A program made the translations under genes and the position numbers. Under the pieces are notes generated by a model that was not told the origin of the DNA, did no database searches, and saw only the letters and a list, made by a program, of their open reading frames with translations. From Hymenobacter sp. BT18 (GTDB taxonomy: Bacteria > Bacteroidota > Bacteroidia > Cytophagales > Hymenobacteraceae), in the NCBI RefSeq assembly GCF_012273015.1, contig NZ_CP050954.1:3760001-3824000 (forward strand): a stretch of DNA of 64,000 bases, given 5' to 3'. How positions within the stretch are numbered: position 1 is the stretch's first letter; every line of letters starts with the position of its first letter. This document shows positions 41,778 through 49,080 of this stretch, one piece after another.

Positions 41778-42956
41778 ATGCCTCACTATCTTACTACTGC
41801 CCTGGTAGCGTTGGGCCTGACTGCCTCCGCTGTTTCTGTCACCAGCCAGCCAGCTGTCGGAGCTGTGGCTGCTGCGCCGGCTTCGGCGTTGTATCAGCAG
41901 GCCCGAACAGCGGCCCGGCAGAACAATGTGCCGGCCGCCCTGCGGCTCCTGAAACGCGCTGTGGCCACCGGCTACTACTCCCCCGAAACGTTGCAGGAAG
42001 AGCCTGATTTCGCCGGGCTGAGGACCCTGTCTGCCTGGCCCCGAGTGCTGGCGCAGGCCCGCACCCGCCAGCAGCGCCACGAAGCCCAATTCGACCAGCC
42101 CTTACTCGCCCTCATCCGGCAAATCGGCCACCAGGACCAGCAGTTCCGGCGCGTAGCCGCCGAGGCCGACCGCACCTACGGCCCCGACTCTCCGCAGCTG
42201 CGGGCCGCTATGCAGCAGCAAAGCACGCTAGATAGCCGTCTGATCCGGCAGGTCGACAGCCTAATTACCGTCCACGGCTACCCAGGCAAATCGTTGGTGG
42301 GCGAGTATCAGCAGTCGGTAGCCTTTCTCGTGATTCAGCACAACCCCGACGAGAAGTACCTGCCTCTGCTTACCGCCGCCGCCGACAAGGGCGAGCTTCG
42401 CTGGTCGTCGCTGGCCTTGCTGATTGACCGGTTAAGAGTTGAGAAAGGCGAAAAGCAGCTGTACGGCTCCCAGCTCGGTCCCGCCGTCAACGGCCAATAT
42501 CAGCTCCAGCCTATTGAGGATGAGCCGAACGTGAACACCCGGCGGGCCAAGATCGGGATGGAGCCGCTGGAGGATTACCTGAAGCGTTGGTCTATTTCCT
42601 ACCAAGTACCCACGGCCAGCCTCAACCCCAACCCGCTGACCCTCTACGTGGCGCCGCGCCCAGTTGTGGAAGAGGAAAAGTCGCCGGTAGAGCTGATTGG
42701 CGGCTACGAGGCGCTGTACGCGCAGCTCCAATATCCGGCCGCGGCCCGGCAGCAGCATATTACAGGGCGCGTCACGCTGGAACTGCGCATCGACAAGCAA
42801 GGTATTCCCCAGGATGTGACGGTGGTAAAAAGCCTGGGCGGCGGCTGCGACGAAGAAGCCCTGCGCGTCATGCGGGCCGCCCGCTTCCTAAACCACGCTG
42901 GCGAAGACCACGAAATCCGGGTTAGTTTGCCGTTTCCTTATGAGAAGGAGAAATAA
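41778..42956 (+). CDS. DUF6624 / TonB C-terminal domain fusion protein
   Basis: The ATG at 41778 gives 392 residues with a signal peptide (MPHYLTTALVALGLTASAVS). Residues about 35-95 resemble a TPR-like repeat, then a DUF6624-like domain (about 105-240: VAFLVIQHNPDEKYLPLL, WSSLALLIDRLRVEKGEKQLYGSQ). A TonB_C-type domain ends the protein (about 295-390: YPAAARQQHITGRVTLELRI, VVKSLGGGCDEEALRVMRAA). TonB_C domains outside TonB itself may contact outer-membrane receptors or act as stress-related periplasmic modules. The stop overlaps the ATG of the next gene by one base, indicating an operon with 42956-43564 and 43568-44050. Confidence 0.85.
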   Translation: MPHYLTTALVALGLTASAVSVTSQPAVGAVAAAPASALYQQARTAARQNNVPAALRLLKRAVATGYYSPETLQEEPDFAGLRTLSAWPRVLAQARTRQQRHEAQFDQPLLALIRQIGHQDQQFRRVAAEADRTYGPDSPQLRAAMQQQSTLDSRLIRQVDSLITVHGYPGKSLVGEYQQSVAFLVIQHNPDEKYLPLLTAAADKGELRWSSLALLIDRLRVEKGEKQLYGSQLGPAVNGQYQLQPIEDEPNVNTRRAKIGMEPLEDYLKRWSISYQVPTASLNPNPLTLYVAPRPVVEEEKSPVELIGGYEALYAQLQYPAAARQQHITGRVTLELRIDKQGIPQDVTVVKSLGGGCDEEALRVMRAARFLNHAGEDHEIRVSLPFPYEKEK

Positions 42957-43564
42957 TGAAGTTTTTACAGCTGTTAACTAGGGTGTTCTCGTGGGCTTTG
43001 CTGGGAACAGCTTGCCTATATAGCGTAGCATTTTGCAGCGGGGCGTCGGCGTGGAGTATGGATGATAATACCTACTCTAAAGCGGATTTACTAGCACATT
43101 ACCGCGCCCATCAGCCTCAAATAAGTTCACTGCTAGCGTATTATGATTCCTTGGTTCCTCACAGCCAGCACATCGAAATAGAATTTGAAGAGGGCAGTAT
43201 AACCCGGCTAGGGTACGGGGCTTCTGGCATCAACTATAAACACTACTCTATTGGAATGCATACACGTGCTACGCTGGATTCAGTAGTACGAAGCTTCGGC
43301 TGGAGGCCAGAACAGGTACGAAAGCTCGCGGAAAAACTAAAGCAAGCAGGATGTATTTCTATTCGCAACGGTGAGCCGGCGCAGATAGGGTTCCAGCGTA
43401 GTGGCATGAGCCGCTATAGCTACCACGTTTTTAGTTGTTCCTTATCGGATAGTCTGAGAAAAGAATACCAAGGCGTGTGGCTATATCGTTTCGTCTACGA
43501 TAAGGTCGCTTTGGAAAAGGGAGGCGGCATAACGCAGATGAACCGCTTTCTGGGAAGAAGATGA
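42956..43564 (+). CDS. Hypothetical secreted protein
   Basis: This 202-residue protein has a hydrophobic N-terminal leader (residues about 5-30, FSWALLGTACLYSVAFCSGA) and a mature part with several Ser, Tyr and His residues (SGINYKHYSIGMHTRATLDS; GFQRSGMSRYSYHVFSCSLS). No named domain is recognised. It overlaps the TonB-fusion gene by one base and is 3 bp before the next gene, so it is translated as part of the same operon. GC content is lower than in flanking genes, which may point to separate ancestry. Confidence 0.65.
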   Translation: MKFLQLLTRVFSWALLGTACLYSVAFCSGASAWSMDDNTYSKADLLAHYRAHQPQISSLLAYYDSLVPHSQHIEIEFEEGSITRLGYGASGINYKHYSIGMHTRATLDSVVRSFGWRPEQVRKLAEKLKQAGCISIRNGEPAQIGFQRSGMSRYSYHVFSCSLSDSLRKEYQGVWLYRFVYDKVALEKGGGITQMNRFLGRR

Positions 43565-43567
43565 ATA

Positions 43568-44050
43568 ATGCGCGCTTATAAGATGAAGACCTTTCGGTGG
43601 CTGGCATATCCGTTGCTGCTTGTTTTAGGCGTTTGCATGGGCTTGTTGGCGACGGCCTATCTTTGGACCCGTAGCGGCCAGCTGCTTGTACCTGGAGAAA
43701 TAGTGGTGCAGCCTCCACCACAGAATGCTACCTGGTGCTTTCCCAATGCCAGCCTGCGCGGGGCAGTTGCAGTTAGAGCCGCTTTACAGGGCAAGCTACA
43801 CGCTACCGCCTCTTTCCGCCAGGCGGATAGTTCATTGGTGGCAGCTACAGTTCGCCAGCTAAATAATAGCGCCCACCATGTGTATACGCTGACGCTGCTA
43901 CGCACCGGAAGAGCACATTATGAGATTTTATCGCAGGGGGATTATGGTGAAACGATGGCCACGGAAGAAGGTACTTTCCAGCTGCATCGGATTCCGATGC
44001 GTTACCACGAGAAATACGACAGCCTAGTCCGAGCCCATTTTAATCGATAG
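43568..44050 (+). CDS. Hypothetical membrane-anchored protein
   Basis: This 160-residue protein has one N-terminal membrane segment (WLAYPLLLVLGVCMGLLATA, about residues 11-30) and a periplasmic beta-rich part (ATWCFPNASLRGAVAVRAAL; HVYTLTLLRTGRAHYEIL). A Met at residue 6 is an alternative start. It follows the preceding gene by 3 bp and ends at a small hairpin. No family is recognised. Topology and operon position suggest an envelope function shared with the TonB-fusion protein. Confidence 0.65.
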   Translation: MRAYKMKTFRWLAYPLLLVLGVCMGLLATAYLWTRSGQLLVPGEIVVQPPPQNATWCFPNASLRGAVAVRAALQGKLHATASFRQADSSLVAATVRQLNNSAHHVYTLTLLRTGRAHYEILSQGDYGETMATEEGTFQLHRIPMRYHEKYDSLVRAHFNR

Positions 44051-44062
44051 ATCCAACTACTG

Positions 44063-44092
44063 GAAGCTGCCCGAGCAACCCGCGGCAGCTTC
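44063..44092. terminator. Hairpin between convergent genes
   Basis: GAAGCTGCC (44063-44071) and GGCAGCTTC (44084-44092) pair perfectly over a 12-nt loop, just after the stop of the gene at 43568-44050 and before the 3' end of the YiiX-like gene. There is no T-run, so Rho or bidirectional use is possible. Confidence 0.55.
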
Positions 44093-44101
44093 GGATAGCC
44101 G

Positions 44102-44782
44102 TTACCGCTCCACCACCGTCACCAGCTCCGGGCTTTTCAGCATCTGCACAGGCGAAATCACCCGCTCATCCAAGGGGAGCCGGCGGCCGTACCGCTCGCG
44201 TAGTTTGGCTTGTACGGCGGGGTGGGAGAGGTCGAAGTCCCGCAGGCGCTGGAGCTGCCCGATTTCGCGCCCGGTAGCCTGCTGGTACATCTTCCAGAGT
44301 AGCTCGGAGCAGTAGATTCGTTCATCGGACCAGCCGAAGTACTGATCGTAGTTTCTGCCGCGATACTGCTGGCCGGCACGTTTGAGGCGGCGCAGGACGG
44401 TGGGCGTAAGCACCTGCTCGGCGTCGCGCAGACGCTTCACCACGAAATGCTCGCCTTGGCCGCGCGTAATCCACTTTTCCAGGGGCGTGATGCCTACTGG
44501 CTGCACGGCCTCCAGCACCTGCCACTCGCCGCCCTGCCGAAACAGCATCCCGCAGTGGCTGTACGGGGAGTGAGTGGCCAGTTGAATAGCCCGGCTCTGC
44601 GCCGACTGCGACGTGTGGAAAATCAAATCACCCTGATGCAGCTTCAAGGATATAAACAGGGTAGTGTACTCGGCCCGCCGCTCTCGTTTTGAGGAGCCCG
44701 GGCCGTGCTTCCGGCGCGGGAAGGCCCAGACGGCCAACACCAGCAGCAGAACAGCGAGGATAATGGAAACCGGACGGCGCAT
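44102..44782 (-). CDS. YiiX/YebB-like permuted NlpC/P60 family hydrolase
   Basis: The start at 44780-44782 gives 226 residues with an N-terminal membrane segment (SIILAVLLLVLAVWAF). The circularly permuted NlpC/P60 order is visible: LHQGDLIFHTSQSAQSRAIQ then the His motif SPYSHCGMLF (about residue 95), and later the Cys motif IYCSELLWKMY (about 165). Such papain-like enzymes hydrolyse amide or thioester bonds in cell-wall or lipid substrates. The C-terminal part is Arg-rich (KLRERYGRRLPLDER). It is anchored and probably periplasmic; the substrate is not known. A palindromic repeat lies directly upstream. Confidence 0.87.
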   Translation of the reverse strand: MRRPVSIILAVLLLVLAVWAFPRRKHGPGSSKRERRAEYTTLFISLKLHQGDLIFHTSQSAQSRAIQLATHSPYSHCGMLFRQGGEWQVLEAVQPVGITPLEKWITRGQGEHFVVKRLRDAEQVLTPTVLRRLKRAGQQYRGRNYDQYFGWSDERIYCSELLWKMYQQATGREIGQLQRLRDFDLSHPAVQAKLRERYGRRLPLDERVISPVQMLKSPELVTVVER

Positions 44783-44815
44783 GCGGATAATACGAGGAAA
44801 TAGGGGGTATAGAAA

Positions 44816-44919
44816 GAACGTCATGCTGAGCCTGGGCGAAGCATCTCTACCGCTGCATCAGAAATTTGCTCTCTGATGGTAGCACGTAAGACGCCTCGGC
44901 TAGGCTCAGCATGACGTTC
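44816..44919. repeat. REP-like palindrome, GAACGTCATGCTGAGC family (copy 3)
   Basis: The left arm begins GAACGTCATGCTGAGCC and the right arm ends GGCTCAGCATGACGTTC (outer 16-17 bp perfect), with degenerate inner parts (GGCGAAGCATCT). It shares GAACGTCAT and the AGCATCT/AGGAATCT body with copies at 16661, 24133 and 58114. It lies between the YiiX-like gene and fabG. Confidence 0.75.
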
Positions 44920-44951
44920 GGGAAAGGCGTACTGATACGGCTAAGCCGCGA

Positions 44952-45701
44952 CTACGTCAGCATGCCGCCGTCTACCTGCAGCACTTGGCCGCTGATGTAG
45001 CTGCTGTCGTCGGAGGCCAGGAAGGCGGTGGCTTTGGCCACGTCCTCAGGAGTGCCGCCGCGGCGCAGCGGAATAGCCTTGCGCCACTCGTCTACCACCT
45101 TCTGGTCGAGTTCCCCGGTCATTTCCGTTTCAATAAAACCCGGAGCAATGGCGTTGCAGCGGATGTTGCGGGAACCCAGCTCCAGCGCCACCGATTTGGT
45201 GAAACCGATAATACCAGCCTTAGAAGCAGCGTAGTTGCTCTGGCCCGCGTTGCCCTTGATGCCTACCACCGAGGTCATGTTCACGATGGAACCAGCTTTG
45301 GCGCGCATCATGGGCTTGGTAGCCGCCTTGGTGAGGTTGAACACCGATTTCAGGTTCACGGCTAGTACCTGGTCCCACTGCTGCTCACTCATGCGCATGA
45401 GCAGGCCATCCTGCGTGATGCCAGCGTTGTTGACCAGAATATCCAGCTTGCCGAACTCAGCCACTACATCTTCTACCAGCTTTTCGGCCTGGGCATAGTC
45501 GGAAGCGTCGGAGCGGAAGCCTTTCACCTTGGTGCCGTGGGCGCCTAGCTCTGTTTCCAGCTGCTGGCCTTTCTCCACGCTGGAGAGGTAGGTGAAAGCC
45601 ACCTGCGCGCCCAGTTGGGCAAAATGCACCGCAATGGCGCGGCCAATTCCTTTGGAAGCGCCCGTAATGAGGGCCACTTTTCCTTCGAGCGTTTTTGTCA
45701 T
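44952..45701 (-). CDS. fabG: 3-oxoacyl-[acyl-carrier-protein] reductase FabG
   Basis: This 249-residue short-chain dehydrogenase reduces 3-oxoacyl-ACP to 3-hydroxyacyl-ACP in fatty acid elongation. Seen: the NADP motif GKVALITGASKGIGRAIAV, DILVNNAGITQDGLLMRM, the catalytic Ser in IVNMTSVVGIKGNAGQ, Tyr and Lys in SNYAASKAGIIGFTKSVALE, and the end SYISGQVLQVDGGMLT. ITQDGLLMRM and VGIKGNAGQSNYAASK are specific to FabG over other SDRs. The start at 45699-45701 is 4 bp after a TACCTTCG element on the minus strand, so the mRNA may be leaderless. Confidence 0.94.
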   Translation of the reverse strand: MTKTLEGKVALITGASKGIGRAIAVHFAQLGAQVAFTYLSSVEKGQQLETELGAHGTKVKGFRSDASDYAQAEKLVEDVVAEFGKLDILVNNAGITQDGLLMRMSEQQWDQVLAVNLKSVFNLTKAATKPMMRAKAGSIVNMTSVVGIKGNAGQSNYAASKAGIIGFTKSVALELGSRNIRCNAIAPGFIETEMTGELDQKVVDEWRKAIPLRRGGTPEDVAKATAFLASDDSSYISGQVLQVDGGMLT

Positions 45702-45705
45702 GTGG

Positions 45706-45713
45706 CGAAGGTA
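45706..45713 (-). promoter_or_regulatory. -7-like element of fabG (leaderless arrangement)
   Basis: On the minus strand TACCTTCG (one base off TAnnTTTG) ends 4 bp before the fabG ATG. The same 4-bp spacing occurs at clpS and the RluE-like gene. Confidence 0.5.
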
Positions 45714-45764
45714 GCCGAAGCGTAGGAACGGGCCAACTTCCGGCACCGGCAAACATGGTCTGGG

Positions 45765-46508
45765 CTAGTTTTTGGCGTATTTGCGCAGGCTTTTCGCAGC
45801 AGCGGGATTCAGCTTCACGGCCTTTTCCAGGTCGCGGCGGGCCTCCTTGGGCTTATAGAGCGAGGCGTAGCTGATGCCGCGGTACTCATAAGCGTCGGCG
45901 TAGAGGGAATCAACGGCCAGGGCGCGGGTGAAGTCGGGAATAGCGCCCCGGTAGTTGGCCATCTGCAAGCGGGCCACACCGCGGCTGAAAAAGGCCTCCT
46001 TGTCGTTGGGGTTGTAGCGCAGGGATTTCGAGAAGTCCGCAATGGCGGGCGTGTACTGGTCGAGGCGCAGGCGGGTGAGGCCCCGGTTGAAGTAGGCCTC
46101 TGCGTTGGTGGGCTCCAGCTTGAGTACGGCATTATAGTCGGCCATGGCCAGCGTGTAGTTTTTTAGCTGACTGTGGGCCTTAGCGCGGCGCAGCAAGGCC
46201 TTGGAGTCCTTCGGCATTGTTTTCAGCCGTATGTCCGCCGATTTCACCTGGGCTTTGTAGTCGGCGGCGGTAAGGCGCTTTTCGGCGGGTGCAGCCGAAG
46301 CTGCGGTCGGCGGAGCGGTTGCTTCGGGAGCGGGGGTAACAGCAGCGGTGGTAGCGTCGGCTGCCGGTGCTGGTGCAGCCGTTACAGGCGCTGCCGTAGT
46401 AGGCAACGCGCGGTTATTGGGGTTCTCCGTTTCGGAGGTGGTGGCGCACTGCGTAGTAAAGGCTAGCAGGCTCACGGCCAGGCCCAGGCGGCGTAAAGTG
46501 GTTTGCAT
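45765..46508 (-). CDS. TPR repeat protein, exported
   Basis: This 247-residue protein has an N-terminal export signal (LAVSLLAFTTQC, possibly a lipobox with Cys at about 21), an Ala/Thr/Pro-rich linker of about 55 residues, then tetratricopeptide repeats (DSKALLRRAKAHSQLKNYTL; AEAYFNRGLTRLRLDQYTPA; KEAFFSRGVARLQMANYRGA; ADAYEYRGISYASLYKPKEA). The end KAVKLNPAAAKSLRKYAKN matches the paralogue at 48161-48835 almost residue for residue. TPR arrays mediate protein contacts; its partner is unknown. It ends 63 bp beyond the fabG start, on the same strand. Confidence 0.85.
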   Translation of the reverse strand: MQTTLRRLGLAVSLLAFTTQCATTSETENPNNRALPTTAAPVTAAPAPAADATTAAVTPAPEATAPPTAASAAPAEKRLTAADYKAQVKSADIRLKTMPKDSKALLRRAKAHSQLKNYTLAMADYNAVLKLEPTNAEAYFNRGLTRLRLDQYTPAIADFSKSLRYNPNDKEAFFSRGVARLQMANYRGAIPDFTRALAVDSLYADAYEYRGISYASLYKPKEARRDLEKAVKLNPAAAKSLRKYAKN

Positions 46509-46631
46509 ATTCGTAGTAGAGAAGGAGCTATTCGCAGAAAATGAAAGAGTTGTGCCTTGTACGGGTACATTCGAGAAATAGCTGCTCTCTGGTGGCCTAA
46601 CGAACAGTTCAGGTCAGCATCCGAAACCCTG

Positions 46632-46639
46632 TACCTTCG
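46632..46639 (+). promoter_or_regulatory. -7-like element of the geranylgeranyl-reductase-family gene
   Basis: TACCTTCG lies 18 bp before the ATG at 46658, one base off the TAnnTTTG consensus. The -33 position is not convincing. Confidence 0.45.
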
Positions 46640-46657
46640 CTGGCAGAACTGGCAGCT

Positions 46658-47899
46658 ATGAGCGAAGTAGATATCTGTATTTTGGGAGCCGGGCCGGGGG
46701 GCGCTACGGCAGCACTGCACCTGGCCAAGGCCGGCCACCGCTGCCTGCTGCTGGACCGCGCCGCCTTCCCCCGCGACAAAGTCTGCGGCGACGCCCTTAG
46801 CGGTAAGGTCATCAGCGAGCTGCGCCGCATTGGGGAGGACCTGCCCGCCCGCCTGGCCGCCGAGCCCCAGCAGCTGCCAAGCTGGGGAATTGACTTCTAC
46901 GCGCCGAATGGGCAGCGCCTGGCCGTCCCGTTCAAGCCCCACTACAACCCGGCCACCGACCGCCCCGCCGGCCACATCAGCAAGCGCATCGACTTCGACA
47001 ACTTTCTGGTGGAGCAGGTGCGCCAGCAGCCCCTCATCGACTTCCGCGAAAACACCGACGTGGCCCGCCAGCAGCGCCTGCCCGATGGGCGCTGGCAGCT
47101 GCTGGCCGCCGATGACACGGCCCTGGCCACTGCCCGCGTGCTGCTGGTGGCCAACGGGGCCCAGTCGGCTTTTGCCCGGCAGATTGGGGGACACCAGCTG
47201 GAGCCCGACCACCATTGCGCGGGCCTGCGCGCCTACTACGAGGGCGTAGCGGGGCTGCACCCCGACAACTTCATCGAGCTGCACTTTATCAAGGAGTTTC
47301 TGCCGGGCTACCTCTGGGTATTTCCGCTGCCCAATGGGCAGGCCAACGTGGGCGTGGGCATGCTGTCGGCGGCCGTAGCCAAGAAAAAGGTGAAGCTGCG
47401 GGAGCGGCTGGATGAAATCCTGGCTACTCACCCGGCCCTGAAAGACCGGTTTGCCCAGGCCCGCCGGCTGGGGCCGGTGCGGGGCTTCGGGTTGCCGCTG
47501 GGTTCCCGGCGCCGGCCCCTCTCCGGGGAAGGCTACCTGCTGCTGGGCGACGCGGGCTCCCTGATTGACCCTTTCAGCGGGGAAGGCATCAGCCACGCCA
47601 TGGTTTCGGGCCGCCACGCCGCCGACTGGGCCGGCCGGGCTCTGGCCGCCCAGGATTTCTCAGCCTCTTTTCTGCGGGGCTACGATAAGGCCGTGTACAA
47701 CCGCCTCTGGCAGGAGCTGCGCCTGAGCCGGGCCATGCAGCGCCTGCTGCAGTATCCGTGGCTGTTCAACTTCGTGGCCAACCGTGCCGCCCGCAACCCC
47801 ACCCTGGCTGAAACCATCAGCAACATGTTCCTGGACCTGGACCTGCGGGAACGGCTGCGCCGGCCCAGCTTCTACGTGAAGTTGCTGCTGGGGAAGTGA
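46658..47899 (+). CDS. Geranylgeranyl reductase family FAD-dependent oxidoreductase
   Basis: This 413-residue flavoprotein belongs to the geranylgeranyl-reductase-like branch of the FAD/NAD(P)-binding family. It opens with the FAD motif VDICILGAGPGGATAALHLAKAG, followed by the branch-specific RAAFPRDKVCGDALSG. The second FAD motif lies in GEGYLLLGDAGSLIDPFSGEGISHAM (about residue 290). Such enzymes reduce isoprenoid double bonds or handle quinone-like lipids; the substrate here is unknown. It is flanked on both sides by the paralogous minus-strand TPR genes. Confidence 0.9.
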   Translation: MSEVDICILGAGPGGATAALHLAKAGHRCLLLDRAAFPRDKVCGDALSGKVISELRRIGEDLPARLAAEPQQLPSWGIDFYAPNGQRLAVPFKPHYNPATDRPAGHISKRIDFDNFLVEQVRQQPLIDFRENTDVARQQRLPDGRWQLLAADDTALATARVLLVANGAQSAFARQIGGHQLEPDHHCAGLRAYYEGVAGLHPDNFIELHFIKEFLPGYLWVFPLPNGQANVGVGMLSAAVAKKKVKLRERLDEILATHPALKDRFAQARRLGPVRGFGLPLGSRRRPLSGEGYLLLGDAGSLIDPFSGEGISHAMVSGRHAADWAGRALAAQDFSASFLRGYDKAVYNRLWQELRLSRAMQRLLQYPWLFNFVANRAARNPTLAETISNMFLDLDLRERLRRPSFYVKLLLGK

Positions 47900-48100
47900 A
47901 AGGCTGTATAGTTGGATGGCTCAATGGTTTTCTGGTTGATTAGTTTTATCCGTCATGTAGGGGCGCAGCCGAAGCAGCTCGCGTGCTAACGTTGTAACAG
48001 TAATCCAGAGTCAGGATGCTAGCCGCTGCTTGTCTTTTTATGCAGCTGAAATGCATGATAGTCTAGACTCGTTCAGACCCTTCCCGAGCCGTTACCCAGC

Positions 48101-48132
48101 AAAAAGGCCCGCCTTAAGAGGCGGGCCTTTTT
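48101..48132 (-). terminator. Terminator of the downstream TPR gene
   Basis: AAAAAGGCCCGCC (48101-48113) and GGCGGGCCTTTTT (48120-48132) pair perfectly with a 6-nt loop; on the minus strand the stem runs into TTTTT. It lies 29 bp after the TPR gene stop. Confidence 0.9.
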
Positions 48133-48160
48133 GTAATTTATCAGTTAGCCATTCAGGCCC

Positions 48161-48835
48161 TTACTTCTTGCCGTATTTGCGCAGGCTCTTGGCCGCGTCG
48201 GGGTTCAGCTTCACGGCCTGCTCCAGGTCGCGCTGGGCTTCCTTGGGCTTGTTGATGGACGCATAGCAGATACCCCGGTACTCGTAGGCATCGGCGTAGG
48301 CAGCATCCAGCGAAATGGTCTTGGCGAAGTCGCCGAGGGCCGATTTGAAGTTGCTCATCTGCATTTTGGCCACGCCGCGGGCAAAAAAGGCTTCCTTGTC
48401 GTCGGGGCGCAGGCGGAGCACCGACGAAAGGTCGTTCATGGCCAGCTTCGAGTCGTCGTTCTTCAGATAAGCCAGACCGCGGTTGTACAGCGCGTCCACA
48501 TCACCGGGCTTTAGCTTGAGGGCCGCAGAGTAGTCTTTGATAGCCTCATCGTAAGACTTCAGCTGCAGGTGCGCTTTGGCGCGCGTCATCAGGGCCTCCA
48601 CGTTCTTGGGGTCGGCCGTGAGAACTTTCGTGGACGTGACAATCTGCGCTTTGTAGTCGGAAGAGGTGAGCTTTTTGGGCGGCAACACCGCCGGATCGAC
48701 CTTGGTGGGGGCTGCAGCCGGAGCAGCCGACGCGGCTACGGGCGTGGCAACCGGAGCTGTGGTTTGGGCTTGGGCGCCAAAGGCAAGCAAACCTACCAAG
48801 GAGCTGGTCAGGAACAGTGGGAACAGGTGCTTCAT
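48161..48835 (-). CDS. TPR repeat protein, exported (paralogue)
   Basis: This 224-residue protein has a signal peptide (LFPLFLTSSLVGLLAFGA, cleavage near AQA), an Ala/Pro/Thr/Val-rich linker and at least four TPR units (VEALMTRAKAHLQLKSYDEA; VDALYNRGLAYLKNDDSKLA; KEAFFARGVAKMQMSNFKSA; ADAYEYRGICYASINKPKEA). It ends AVKLNPDAAKSLRKYGKK, nearly the same as the protein at 45765-46508. Here the linker and signal differ and no lipobox is evident. The pair flanks a plus-strand reductase gene, which suggests a local duplication. Confidence 0.87.
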   Translation of the reverse strand: MKHLFPLFLTSSLVGLLAFGAQAQTTAPVATPVAASAAPAAAPTKVDPAVLPPKKLTSSDYKAQIVTSTKVLTADPKNVEALMTRAKAHLQLKSYDEAIKDYSAALKLKPGDVDALYNRGLAYLKNDDSKLAMNDLSSVLRLRPDDKEAFFARGVAKMQMSNFKSALGDFAKTISLDAAYADAYEYRGICYASINKPKEAQRDLEQAVKLNPDAAKSLRKYGKK

Positions 48836-49080
48836 AGGGCGAGAACGGAAAAACTGAAAATCCAGAAAAATGGTACTTAAGGGAGGAGCGCGGGCGAGAG
48901 GGCAATTTTTACGCCAGTTATTTGGCCGGTGCGGAGATTAGCCGGATAACTTTCCCTCTTTATCTTTACCCCGGGTTTGCGAGCAGATGCTTTCAGCCCA
49001 TTGTCTGTCTTTTTTCAGGAAGACAGTTTTCCTCAAAAGTACGGCAAGAAGGTCTTCTTCCGCAAGCAAATTTCCAACAT

